IMG/VR virus record: IMGVR_UViG_3300025117_000097
Coordinates: 1-47,939 of that record
From: a virus
Length of the DNA stretch: 47,939 bases
Reading direction: 5' to 3' (one strand)
The position numbers were made by a program, and so were the translations under genes. The notes beneath the pieces were generated by a model. That model worked only from the letters and a program-made list of their open reading frames with translations. It ran no database searches and was not told the origin of the DNA. Positions 9,301 through 16,738 of this stretch are shown piece after piece. Within the stretch, counting starts at the first letter, position 1. Each line of letters opens with the position of its first letter.

Positions 9301-11559
9301 CGTGGGTCGCAGACATACTCAACAGCCGAAGCGGAAGCGCTCAAGCAAACGGGTATGATTGGACAAATACGTAACCCGTTAAGCGCTACTATAGAGCTTG
9401 ACTTGTTTATGTATGACGTTCTCTTGCGTGAATCAGCCTTGCGTGGCTTAATAGAACACAGCGTAGACACAGGGGATTTACCTTTTATCCCTGCTGAGTC
9501 ATTTGCAAGCGTACAAAAGCACACTCCTGCCCTTATGAAAGGCTATTCCGCTGCTGAGTTTAAAACCATAACCATACCTACTAGGGTACTCGATCCAAAA
9601 ACAGGGAAAACAATAACGGTTCGTAAGGCGTGGAAAGCGCCCGCTGATATACTAGAACCATTTACCGGAAAGCCTTCAGAAGTTCAGGCGTTTATAAGCG
9701 ACCTTGCTCGATACTCTTTCGGCAAGTTGGCAAAAGAGACACTTACTTCACCGAATAAAGATCGCGGAATGTGGGCGTTTAAATCGGGAGTAAAAGGGAT
9801 AACCAACGTAAATGATAGCTTCCGGTTCTTAACTATTGTTATAGGTGCGTCGTTCCAGGTTGCTAACTTCTTCTCTTATGACCCGTTGAGAACGCTTCAC
9901 CATCTTCCTACACCTGAAGGTGAGATTGGATTGCAGAAAGTAACAGTATTCAAGCACTACCCGGAAGCTCTTTATGACTTACTAAAACAGGGGCTTACTG
10001 GTAATGTATCCCCAAAAATGCAAAGCTTACTTGATCGTGGGATACTGTCAACCAGACAACGTTTCGTTGAGGACTTTGGCAATACTGATCTGTCGGAACG
10101 TCTATTGCACGAATACGGTAGTACAGGGTTCATGTCTAACGTACAGTGGAAAGGTTTGAACTTTCTGAACGCCGTACCAAGAACAATCGGGGAGCTATTA
10201 CAAGTGACCCTGAATGCAACGGATAATACCGCGAAGTATGCCGCCGATTCCTGGATGACAGAGAAAGCGAACCAAGGAAAGCTTAACCTGATGCCTGGAG
10301 AACAGGACGTTATATTGAGGGAGCAGATAGGTTCCCCCGCGTACTCAATAAAGGGATCTGCTTCGTCTCTTGGGAATGCCATATTTCCTTTTATGACTTC
10401 TATCTCTATGGCGCTACGTGGGGATTACAGGGCGTTCAAAAGAAACCCAACGTCTTGGGCTATGGGGGCTGCAACATATATGATTCCGACGATAATCCAG
10501 GGTCTTATGCTGAATGGATTCTTTGACGGTGACGAACCGCAAGATGGACTTGACTCCGTTATTGACGCTACTGTTCCAAGGGTATCAGCACCACCGCCCA
10601 GCTTGATAATGAGAACCCAAACGTCAAGGACTCATAACAGCAACTGGACCTTTCCTGCTGGCATAGATCCGAAGACAGGGGAAGGAACGACTTTCAATGT
10701 CCCTATTCCCCAAAACCCAGCTTTAAGGCTTATGCACGTTACCACACTGGCGCTGATAAACGCCATAGCCGAAGGGCTGAGAGATGACCCTGAAGACAAG
10801 GAGCTTAGAACAGTCGCGGACCAACTGATAGGGGTAGCCACGAGTACAATGCGATCCGTTGTTGACACTGGCGGCTCGGCCACTCCTAGCTTCACCCCCG
10901 CTTTGAGTATACCTGTTGACGCTTACCGTATACTCACACAAGGGAATACTTTTGATGATTTCACCATGAGGATGAAGTATTACAAAGATATTCCTGAAGG
11001 AGAGGAAAGACTTGAAGCCGCTGCGAAGTCGGTAATGGAGAACTTGGGTGTTCCGAAAGAGATACGAAATCTTGACGATTTTGGTGGAGCGCTGAGAGCG
11101 CTTGTTAACCCCACCCCAGAGGAAACCGAACGAACGTTAACTAGTAGGCTAGTTGATGCTGGTGTAACTGCGCCTTTTGTAGGCGGCGGCTGGAATCGCA
11201 TAATCAAGAAAGGCAACCAAGGGCTGGCGGAAAGGAACGCAAAAGAGTTGAAGGAGAAAGCAAGAATCTCTGCACTGAAAGCGAACTCTCTTGATAAAGA
11301 CTTCGAGGCTATTTTAGCGGGGGAGGATGTAGAGCTTGATTCTCTTAAGCACCCTGAACGTGGGCCAATATCAAGGGCCATGATCCTAGCGCATAGAAGG
11401 AAGTGGGCCAGGAAAGAAATAGGAAAAGATAATAAATACTTGCAAAACATTTTGGAAAGTGGTACTAATGCGAGTATAGATGCTGCACGGCAAATGGCAC
11501 CATACTCACCTGAAGCGCGGGAAGCCGTAGAATTTGCGGAAAGTAGGAGGAAAAAATAA
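6310..11559 (+). CDS. Very large internal virion protein with HExxH protease motif, 1749 aa
   Basis: The largest gene, placed where T7 carries gp16, so probably ejected with the DNA. A zinc-metallopeptidase motif is visible: H650-E651-I-G-H654 in an I-L-H-E-I-G-H-V-L context, followed by A-E-I-I-A-D (E737, D741), which could supply the third ligand. The N-terminal 150 residues are acidic and disordered; around 180-210 and 280-300 there are hydrophobic helices. A Pro/Glu linker (about 430-490) precedes the peptidase region. No lytic transglycosylase motif was seen, so the protease may replace that wall-opening activity or process core proteins. CTAG palindromes 3, 4 and 5 lie inside. TAA overlaps the next ATG. 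Confidence 0.8.
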   Translation: MKDIDVFAIPDSMPNDAATAIPHMQPEEADEVLNSFSDDFEIVPIDSGAPTDTEQFQAMPEQPVAVTSAPDTGLENFRDSFDAAVAKEIENTETQPLATSSLVEPVGPIPEDAPVITHISGEKTVEELTKLTAAREKWDYLLQGAWQMSVTGSVLRGTFEMELDKNMEESLNFKDKMTRFALSMGPDLWLFGLGAAIPKIGSAALARLPQATRSLPIIQTLAKEAAPIEKSMASFGFFEGIRQMYMNKLKAQGEGDGKADFVELVGDVFISAIKGSATGAALGKGHQIRSSIMAASENALAGTAKATATLIPEASAIALLQSQLHTPGVLPTLEDFALAAGMIFGFESFGHVRRLVGSMKSGVVPPEVQQVMDYYVRNGVHPDTLTHDMLSNVSVMEDVSNVLNEGRIRIYEIDGGVKPEIHPMVDEVRKAYQEAKKPVMPEAEQPTGEAATGPEVLEAKPAPGTPTGAITAQQPIPLPKVPGIEFPMQLYAGEVVDIITLPDGRKVAVPTHPSRELAMSEHGKMDSAMAVILGSEILKGIKIRADSPETIKRNIGKDTVLGYFSPPELGSKLAEVELAKRIQSVNRAYNKAVRTNDATRESALAQELSALNEKMTEVQQEGLKSHRASVVISKILGQATPGAQLGTILHEIGHVLSYSVDQWNLGNSPGVSSLFFRTMSGYPHLMQSIMDFANANHLNYAQVEAEAKLLSRLWRPVSDAALSQNPEYANYRNAGAEIIADVVSVSLHRPDIIQQYAPSLHKAMEHFYEAHPEAKARVDGMNEMMRTGDEINAVIEAYKSSFATEEQMLRAKRDIDSVQLARRTTSGVSKMFGMMFDTFQPLWDAAKIPLRLQNMIQRYQFRATVKQGYISQLDNLVTKPLRKLGLTNEEIGILLQSRRIALDPDRANIFNTLATDPMKAAEAYDRLAARDPAQINALLSNFHEVRKATILKEYAKSGLYGDDFLETIMDNDVYARFSSLDHFEKWLEEGRYSLSENRGSQTYSTAEAEALKQTGMIGQIRNPLSATIELDLFMYDVLLRESALRGLIEHSVDTGDLPFIPAESFASVQKHTPALMKGYSAAEFKTITIPTRVLDPKTGKTITVRKAWKAPADILEPFTGKPSEVQAFISDLARYSFGKLAKETLTSPNKDRGMWAFKSGVKGITNVNDSFRFLTIVIGASFQVANFFSYDPLRTLHHLPTPEGEIGLQKVTVFKHYPEALYDLLKQGLTGNVSPKMQSLLDRGILSTRQRFVEDFGNTDLSERLLHEYGSTGFMSNVQWKGLNFLNAVPRTIGELLQVTLNATDNTAKYAADSWMTEKANQGKLNLMPGEQDVILREQIGSPAYSIKGSASSLGNAIFPFMTSISMALRGDYRAFKRNPTSWAMGAATYMIPTIIQGLMLNGFFDGDEPQDGLDSVIDATVPRVSAPPPSLIMRTQTSRTHNSNWTFPAGIDPKTGEGTTFNVPIPQNPALRLMHVTTLALINAIAEGLRDDPEDKELRTVADQLIGVATSTMRSVVDTGGSATPSFTPALSIPVDAYRILTQGNTFDDFTMRMKYYKDIPEGEERLEAAAKSVMENLGVPKEIRNLDDFGGALRALVNPTPEETERTLTSRLVDAGVTAPFVGGGWNRIIKKGNQGLAERNAKELKEKARISALKANSLDKDFEAILAGEDVELDSLKHPERGPISRAMILAHRRKWARKEIGKDNKYLQNILESGTNASIDAARQMAPYSPEAREAVEFAESRRKK
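6603..6618. repeat. CTAG palindrome 3 (spacer tagc), coding
   Basis: AACTAG-N4-CTAGTT in the large internal virion gene, read as Thr-Ser-Ser-Leu-Val. Confidence 0.95.
8924..8940. repeat. CTAG palindrome 4 (5-base spacer acaac), coding
   Basis: AACTAG-N5-CTAGTT in the large internal virion gene, read as Gln-Leu-Asp-Asn-Leu-Val. Confidence 0.93.
11139..11154. repeat. CTAG palindrome 5 (spacer tagg), coding
   Basis: AACTAG-N4-CTAGTT near the end of the large internal virion gene, read as Thr-Ser-Arg-Leu-Val. Confidence 0.95.
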
Positions 11560-12929
11560 TGTCTGTAGCAGATATCCCCCCGGTCAAAAAACATGTCTAT
11601 ACTGGCGCTGGCGTGTATGGTGTTGAGTATAAGATACCATCTATATCAAACATCATAGCTACTCTGGTATTCCCTTCCGGTGCTACTCGAATACTGCTGC
11701 AACCATCTGAGTATGAGGTAGCACTTATTGACGACGGTGAAAACGGCGCAAATATAACAGTCAAAACAGACGATTATTCAGGCGGCACCTTTGTCCTTGT
11801 TAATGAGGCTGGAGAGCTTGTACTACAAGAAGACGGTACTCTCGCCTATAAGGAAGGCCAAGTCCTCGAAGACAGGGCCGCGTCATACATCATAATTGCA
11901 AGGAGCCTTGGCTTTACTCAAGACACTGATTGGGTCAATGGCGGCATTCTTGACATGCCTCTTCTTACGCGGTCCTTCGATAAAGTTATTATGCTTTTGC
12001 AACAGATGAATGAAGTTGTTCAAGGTGGCTCCATCGCTTCAAACTGGCGTGGCCCTTGGGTTACTGGTGTTCCATACTATGCAAAGGATATTGTTGTTGG
12101 GCCTACGGGTAACTGGTACGCTTGCCATATAACTCACCAATCAGGAACCTTCGTGAATGACTTGGCTGCTGGATACTGGGTTATAGCTCTTGACATTGTG
12201 AGCATGACCACGTTGATGAATGCCGCTATTGCAGCGAAGGAGGCTGCTATTGCAGCGAGAGACATTGCATTAGCCGCTCAAGCCATAGCAGAGCAAGCCG
12301 CCGCTTCCGCTCAAACAGCAATTGACGCAAGCAAAACTGTACTAAGTCAAGACACATCTGTTACTGTCACATCCGATGCCGACTCTATTGATCTGAGTGT
12401 TACTCCATATGTTGTGCCGTATGTCAATGGATTGCTTGATAGCATGGGGAAGCCTATGCTTCACATCCAAGAAAGGCAAGCGTACAACATAGAAGGGCCG
12501 GCGTTTCTTGGGGATGTATGGAATACTTCAAGATTCAATACGATTCTGACTAATGAAATCGCGGAAGCCACAATTGGTATTGATGGGTTGGGTAAAATAA
12601 CACTACCCGCCGGAAAGTATTATATGAGAGCAAAAATAATGCTGTATAATAACGCTACGGGAGGATACATACTTGCTCTGCAATCTAACGGAGTCGAAGT
12701 ACTATACTCTGTTACTGAGTACCATGGACCTGGTGGAGTTGAGATATCAGTAGAAGGAAGATTCCTCCTTTTAAACAAGGGTGATGTATATATCAAATTC
12801 CTCGCCGGGGCCGCAAGCACAGCACGTGCTGGAGTTTCAAACGCTGCTGGATCTATACCAGGTATAACAATGAATAGCATATACGCGGATGCACATTTTT
12901 GGAAAATTGACGATGCGGTTCAGCATTAA
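11559..12929 (+). CDS. Tail fibre with T7-fibre-type N-terminus, 456 aa
   Basis: Residues 1-150 follow the T7 gp17 N-terminal pattern that attaches the fibre to the tail: a Y-x-G-x-G start, an L-E-D-R-A block, then F-T-Q-D-T-D-W-V-N-G-G and a D-K-V-I-M-L-L-Q-Q-M segment. Next is an Ala-rich coiled coil (about 220-270) typical of fibre trimers. The C-terminal 150 residues look like a beta-sandwich (R-F-N-T, then I-T-L-P-A-G-K-Y-Y), as in C1q/TNF-like or other jelly-roll receptor-binding tips. The tip probably contacts the host receptor. Start ATG 11559 has GGAGG upstream and overlaps the previous TAA. Confidence 0.85.
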   Translation: MSVADIPPVKKHVYTGAGVYGVEYKIPSISNIIATLVFPSGATRILLQPSEYEVALIDDGENGANITVKTDDYSGGTFVLVNEAGELVLQEDGTLAYKEGQVLEDRAASYIIIARSLGFTQDTDWVNGGILDMPLLTRSFDKVIMLLQQMNEVVQGGSIASNWRGPWVTGVPYYAKDIVVGPTGNWYACHITHQSGTFVNDLAAGYWVIALDIVSMTTLMNAAIAAKEAAIAARDIALAAQAIAEQAAASAQTAIDASKTVLSQDTSVTVTSDADSIDLSVTPYVVPYVNGLLDSMGKPMLHIQERQAYNIEGPAFLGDVWNTSRFNTILTNEIAEATIGIDGLGKITLPAGKYYMRAKIMLYNNATGGYILALQSNGVEVLYSVTEYHGPGGVEISVEGRFLLLNKGDVYIKFLAGAASTARAGVSNAAGSIPGITMNSIYADAHFWKIDDAVQH

Positions 12930-12949
12930 CATAACAGGAGAATAAAAAC

Positions 12950-14797
12950 ATGAGACGCATAACAACTACGATTTTCATCCTCTTTGCGCTTCTGGCTTGG
13001 CATCTGCCAAATACCGCATTCGGCGCTTCAGGTCAAGGGTTCTCGTCCTGGACGAAATACACGGAACCTATAGCTGATGGCGATTACTTTGGTATGACTG
13101 ATGTAAGCGACACTGCACAGTCAAGCGATGGTACATCGAAAGCCGCTACTGCTTTACAGGTGAAAGTATACCTCGATCAGTACTTCTTGGATGACCAGGA
13201 CGCAACTGAAGTTTCCGTAACTGCAACAGGCTTTAACGGTATACTTACTACAACGGATGATACTGTTCAAAAAATGGCGCAAAAGCTTGATGATTTAGCG
13301 GCTACTCAAATGCCCGTAGATGCTTCTGGTTTCGGTGGCAACTTAGCGCTTACTGATGACACCTTGCAGGAGGTGGCACAAAAGCTGAATGATCTTCCTG
13401 GACTTGATAACCCAACCGCTGAAGAGGTTGACGTAAATACAACGGCATTCGGAAATAACTTGTCGGCCTATGATTCGACTGTTCAGAATGCGCTCAACAC
13501 CATTGACGATCTTGTTATTCCCGTCGATACTGACGATCAGTTAGCCTCGGATGTACCTGTTGAATCTTCAGGATTTAACGGTATGCTTACTACAACGGAT
13601 GATACTGTTCAAAAGGTGGCACAAAAATTTGATGACCTGTCCATAACGGCGGCGAATACTTCTGTCTCTGCTGCTGGGTTCGATGGCAATCTTACTGTGT
13701 CTGATGACACTGTTCAAGAGGTAGCGCAAAAGTTCGATGACATTGCAGTCCCAACTAACTTAACTTCGTTTGTGAATCAAACTAACTGGAGACTATTTTA
13801 TTCGAATGGCTCTGGCGATGTGACGGAACTTGTTTGGGGAGTTGACGGAACTTATCTCAGGTCGAATGGAACAACTAGCGCACCTACTTTCGATGTTCCT
13901 TCTGGATCTGGTGACATGCTGCTTGCTGGTATCCAGGCTGTAACCGGCTTGAAGACTTTCGATCCGAGCAAGGTCGCAATGAAAGGAACAAGCACTGGTG
14001 TTACTACGATACAGACCGCTAACACTTCAGCGAACAACTACGGAATAATTCTCCCTGCCGCAAGCGGAACCTTTGCTTTAACGTCTGATGTACCAACCGC
14101 TGCAAGCCTTTCTGTTGATGACCTTATCACTCTGTCTGGAGTATCTACGGGGGCCGTTAACCTTGGAGCATTCACAGGTACAACCATTGCGGATAACGTC
14201 ACAAACAAAGCCGCAATGCAAGCGCTTGAAACAGCCGTTGAGTTGAGGATACTTACTTCAGGGATAGGTAGCACCGTTCAAGCCTATGACGCAGACCTGA
14301 CCACATATGCTGGTATAACCCCTTCAGCAAATATTCAATCCCTTCTTGGTTCGGCTGATTACTCAACAGCAAGGACCAACCTCGGACTGGCTATTGGTAC
14401 GAACGTTCAAGCATACGATGCTGACTTAACGACTTGGGCTGGCGTAACGCCTGGAACAGGAGTTGCTACAATGCTCGCTGTCAACCAAGGCTCTGCTGGT
14501 AGCGCTGCAAAGATCATTGCCTCTGGAACGTCCGCAATGGGAACCGGCGCTATAGCTTCAGCTACTTGCGCTACTGTTGTGACAACAGCGGCAACAGGTG
14601 TTGCTACTACTGACGTTATAAACTGGGGATTCAACGGAGATCCAACAGGCATAACAGGATATGTGCCAAGCACAAACGGTATGCTTACGATCATATCCTA
14701 CCCTTCCGTGAACAACGTCAACTACAAAGTATGTAATAACACCTCGGCTTCGATAACTCCTGGAGCATTAACACTCAACTGGAAAGTGTTTAGATAA
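12950..14797 (+). CDS. Repeat-containing tail fibre-like protein with a signal peptide, 615 aa
   Basis: Begins with an apparent Sec signal peptide (M-R-R, about 15 hydrophobic residues, then N-T-A-F-G-A as cleavage site, about residue 25). Residues about 90-285 hold five copies of a module with F-x-G-x-L-x-x-x-D-D-T-V-Q-x-V-A-Q-K-x-D-D-L, a unit known from phage tail fibres. Further on, two copies of a V-Q-A-Y-D-A-D-L-T-T motif occur, also common in fibre proteins. It follows the T7-like fibre with GGAG upstream, so a second fibre or exported adhesin is likely. A signal peptide on a virion component is odd and may mean the protein acts at the cell surface. Confidence 0.75.
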   Translation: MRRITTTIFILFALLAWHLPNTAFGASGQGFSSWTKYTEPIADGDYFGMTDVSDTAQSSDGTSKAATALQVKVYLDQYFLDDQDATEVSVTATGFNGILTTTDDTVQKMAQKLDDLAATQMPVDASGFGGNLALTDDTLQEVAQKLNDLPGLDNPTAEEVDVNTTAFGNNLSAYDSTVQNALNTIDDLVIPVDTDDQLASDVPVESSGFNGMLTTTDDTVQKVAQKFDDLSITAANTSVSAAGFDGNLTVSDDTVQEVAQKFDDIAVPTNLTSFVNQTNWRLFYSNGSGDVTELVWGVDGTYLRSNGTTSAPTFDVPSGSGDMLLAGIQAVTGLKTFDPSKVAMKGTSTGVTTIQTANTSANNYGIILPAASGTFALTSDVPTAASLSVDDLITLSGVSTGAVNLGAFTGTTIADNVTNKAAMQALETAVELRILTSGIGSTVQAYDADLTTYAGITPSANIQSLLGSADYSTARTNLGLAIGTNVQAYDADLTTWAGVTPGTGVATMLAVNQGSAGSAAKIIASGTSAMGTGAIASATCATVVTTAATGVATTDVINWGFNGDPTGITGYVPSTNGMLTIISYPSVNNVNYKVCNNTSASITPGALTLNWKVFR

Positions 14798-14803
14798 TAC
14801 AAG

Positions 14804-14831
14804 TTGACAAAGTAGGGCTGTGTGGTACAGT
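14804..14831 (+). promoter_or_regulatory. Sigma70-like promoter for the lipoprotein/lysis cassette
   Basis: TTGACA (14804-14809), a 16-base spacer, then TACAGT (14826-14831). A start near 14838 would put CTAG palindrome 6 at about +12 to +27. The -10 overlaps the right arm of the hairpin at 14810-14838, so the region may switch between terminator and promoter. Confidence 0.5.
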
Positions 14832-14838
14832 CCTACTT
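14810..14838 (+). terminator. 12-bp hairpin after the fibre gene
   Basis: AAGTAGGGCTGT pairs with ACAGTCCTACTT (one G-T wobble) around a five-base loop GTGGT, 13 bases after the stop of the fibre gene. The following bases are only moderately T-rich, so termination may be partial. Confidence 0.45.
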
Positions 14839-14849
14839 AGTCAATTATT

Positions 14850-14865
14850 AACTAGTGTACTAGTT
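14850..14865. repeat. CTAG palindrome 6 (spacer tgta), promoter-proximal leader
   Basis: Extended arms TTAACTAG/CTAGTTAA (14848-14867), just downstream of the -10 and directly before AAGGAGG of the lipoprotein gene. Placed like an operator in the early transcribed region. Confidence 0.95.
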
Positions 14866-14878
14866 AAGGAGGCTTCAA

Positions 14879-15415
14879 ATGAACAGGGCGTTATTGATTT
14901 TCTTGTGTGGGCTTATCATGGCTTTATCGGGATGCTCGATGGATGCCGGAAACATGTCAATCATCAAGCCGATAGATGATGACACGATTATTCAACTTGC
15001 CGGGACCACAAAGGATGCATCGGTACAGAAAGAGATGGTGTACTATGCAGCAAGGACAGCCAGGGATAAGCTTTATGCATCGATGTATAAGCTTTCCGGG
15101 TTCAATGTCGAATTTGAAATGATGGAAGTAAAGCCGGGAGTGTTTGTTCAAACCATGAAGAAGGTTTCATTCAAAGAAGCTCCACGGTTTGAACAGCCAA
15201 TGCCGGATGGTCCATCGTTTCATCCTATTTGGAAGACTACTGAGAAGTTCATCGATAGGGGCTTCGATGCTTTCGAATGGTGGACAGCAATAACCGGCCT
15301 ACTGAGTTTCGGCGAGAAGAGTCTTGACCAAGCCTCTACTCAGTACCATGGGGACTACAACCCAAGAACAGCCGAACCTTATATAGTTCGACCGGAAATA
15401 ATCACAGTACAATAA
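14879..15415 (+). CDS. Phage-encoded lipoprotein, 178 aa
   Basis: A clear lipoprotein signal: M-N-R, a hydrophobic core, then L-S-G-C with C19 as the predicted lipidated residue. The mature part is mixed charged without a known domain; a W-W-T-A segment and an S-F-G-E-K-S segment sit near the C-terminus. AAGGAGG precedes ATG 14879. It opens a cluster of small membrane proteins, so a lysis (spanin-like outer membrane) or superinfection-exclusion role is possible. It is longer than usual o-spanins, so that label is uncertain. Confidence 0.8.
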   Translation: MNRALLIFLCGLIMALSGCSMDAGNMSIIKPIDDDTIIQLAGTTKDASVQKEMVYYAARTARDKLYASMYKLSGFNVEFEMMEVKPGVFVQTMKKVSFKEAPRFEQPMPDGPSFHPIWKTTEKFIDRGFDAFEWWTAITGLLSFGEKSLDQASTQYHGDYNPRTAEPYIVRPEIITVQ

Positions 15416-15427
15416 GGAGGTACTGAA

Positions 15428-15685
15428 ATGTGGGCGAAGATAAAACTTATGCTTGCTGTATTGAAAAAAGGAAAAGAGCTTGCTGATCCGGCGGGGTGGA
15501 AGAACACCCAAGTAATGACCAACGTTATAGCTTCCGTTATAACTGCGGCACTGGCGTCCTTTGCTCCAGGCTGGGATTTATCAGAGGGCACAATTCTGCT
15601 TGTATCCGGTGTTATCAGCGGGGTGCTGGCGATAATTAATATTTACTTTACTTATGCAACGTCCAAAAAGGTAGGTGTGCAATGA
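15428..15685 (+). CDS. Small two-helix membrane protein, holin candidate, 85 aa
   Basis: Two hydrophobic segments (about residues 32-46 and 54-74) follow an amphipathic basic N-terminus, and the C-terminus is basic. Size and topology suit a class II holin, and it lies between a lipoprotein and further small membrane proteins. GGAGG is well placed before ATG 15428. Its TGA overlaps the ATG of the next gene. Function is inferred from topology and neighbours only. Confidence 0.7.
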   Translation: MWAKIKLMLAVLKKGKELADPAGWKNTQVMTNVIASVITAALASFAPGWDLSEGTILLVSGVISGVLAIINIYFTYATSKKVGVQ

Positions 15686-15789
15686 GCAATCTCACATTTG
15701 CATTACTGGTTATTTGTGTTATCGCTGTTGGCTTCTTGTCGGGCTTTGGAATAGCTGCACTGTATGGTATGATTTCTTTCGGGATGTAA
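15682..15789 (+). CDS. 35-aa single-helix membrane protein
   Basis: ATGA overlap with the preceding gene implies coupled translation. The product is almost entirely one transmembrane helix (about residues 5-30) with no charged residues. It could be a holin accessory or antiholin. AGGTGTGC upstream gives a moderate ribosome site. Confidence 0.6.
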   Translation: MSNLTFALLVICVIAVGFLSGFGIAALYGMISFGM

Positions 15790-15828
15790 AACAAGAAAGC
15801 GGGGTTCTACTCAAAAGGGAGCTAGACC

Positions 15829-16137
15829 ATGGAAGTACACAACAGGTATGGGGGTAAGGATCGAAACATAACAGACGATGATATTGCCGCAATCGTTATC
15901 GCAACAATCGAAGCTTTAAAAACGAAATGCCCTGACTGTCAGTTCGAGGGTATATCGCGTGACGATCTTGTTCATGTGATTGAGTTCGTAAAAGCTTTTA
16001 TGAATACGATAACAGAAAGCAAATCAGCCGTACTCAAAACACTCATAACGCTTTTGGTAGGTGGGGTTGTAGGTGGGGGTATAAGCCTTATGGCGTATGG
16101 GGCTTACACTAAAATCATGGACTGGTTCTTACCGTGA
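15829..16137 (+). CDS. C-terminally membrane-anchored protein, 102 aa
   Basis: The N-terminal 60 residues are soluble and charged with one C-x-x-C pair (residues 34-37); the C-terminal third is a Gly/Val/Leu-rich transmembrane helix (about 68-94) ending W-F-L-P. GGAGC precedes ATG 15829. GTGA overlap links it to the next gene. A lysis-cassette role (holin or spanin-like) is possible; no family recognised. Confidence 0.7.
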   Translation: MEVHNRYGGKDRNITDDDIAAIVIATIEALKTKCPDCQFEGISRDDLVHVIEFVKAFMNTITESKSAVLKTLITLLVGGVVGGGISLMAYGAYTKIMDWFLP

Positions 16138-16364
16138 AAAATCCATGCACCATAATGATTACAAAGTGCTGTGTTTGTAATCGTTACAAGGATGAAAAAG
16201 GGCACTATAGGGTTTTTCTACCTACGTGCCCTTTTATTGTCATATCCCATGGGTACTGTAAAGAATGCTCTGACGCAGTTCTCCATGAGATAAGATCTCG
16301 TCAACTAGGTAAGCTAGTTAACGCACTTCACAAATATTTGGGTCTCCTTTTATCATCCCGATAG
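16134..16364 (+). CDS. Small zinc-ribbon-like protein, 76 aa
   Basis: Starts at GTG 16134 in a GTGA overlap with the previous stop. It contains C-C-x-x-C followed by a K-D-E-K-G segment and later S-H-G-Y-C-K-E-C, a pattern seen in many short bacterial and phage zinc-binding proteins. CTAG palindrome 7 is inside (Gln-Leu-Gly-Lys-Leu-Val). A perfect 10-bp inverted repeat (16196-16235) also lies within it. Its end overlaps the convergent endolysin gene by 37 bases. TAG stop. Confidence 0.65.
   Translation: MKNPCTIMITKCCVCNRYKDEKGHYRVFLPTCPFIVISHGYCKECSDAVLHEIRSRQLGKLVNALHKYLGLLLSSR
16196..16235. terminator. Candidate bidirectional terminator at the convergence of the two operons
   Basis: AAAAGGGCAC (16196-16205) and GTGCCCTTTT (16226-16235) form a perfect 10-bp stem with a 20-base loop, A-rich on one side and T-rich on the other. 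It lies between the endolysin stop and the lysis cassette, where two converging units must end, although inside a short gene. Confidence 0.45.
16303..16319. repeat. CTAG palindrome 7 (5-base spacer gtaag), coding, convergent junction
   Basis: AACTAG-N5-CTAGTT inside the small zinc-ribbon gene and eight bases beyond the endolysin stop. Confidence 0.93.
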
Positions 16365-16738
16365 AAATCGTGGTTGCCGTTTCTGGCGATGAACACCATA
16401 CTTCTGGCCCACTTGGGTCGGACAATGTTTGGGTTGAAGTAATGGTCGGCTCCTTTGTATATATTTCCAAGGGATCTTTGCCCTAGGCATATGGCCGCAC
16501 TGACCATACAACCAAGGAATGCTTCAGGGTTATTTATAGGCTTCTTCAATGGGTCAATTCCGATTGTCCAGGAGAATTGGTCACTCTCGATAATTACTTC
16601 CTGAATAGACTTTCCCCGGTTGGCAACTCGATTCATTACCACATGGCACACAGCTATTTGTCCGCCTATCGGCTCCCCTCTTGCTTCGTGGTATGCATTG
16701 AGTGACAACCAAAAAAGACTTAAAGCATACAACTTCAT
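16328..16738 (-). CDS. SleB-type cell wall hydrolase (endolysin), 136 aa
   Basis: Matches the Hydrolase_2 (SleB/CwlJ) family that cleaves peptidoglycan glycan strands. The family signature E-A-R-G-E-P (residues 18-23, E18 being the expected catalytic Glu) is followed by G-Q-I-A-V-x-x-V-V-M-N-R-V. The C-terminal A-D-H-Y-F-N-P segment is also typical. The first 13 residues are hydrophobic and could act as a signal-arrest or export signal. ATGA overlap with the thymidylate-synthase-like gene makes it the last gene of the leftward unit. It is separated from, and opposed to, the membrane-protein cassette. Confidence 0.88.
   Translation of the reverse strand: MKLYALSLFWLSLNAYHEARGEPIGGQIAVCHVVMNRVANRGKSIQEVIIESDQFSWTIGIDPLKKPINNPEAFLGCMVSAAICLGQRSLGNIYKGADHYFNPNIVRPKWARSMVFIARNGNHDFYRDDKRRPKYL

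Noticed and set aside
11559-14797. Diversity-generating retroelement as in BPP-1
   Set aside because: No reverse transcriptase gene and no template/variable repeat pair near the fibre genes were seen.
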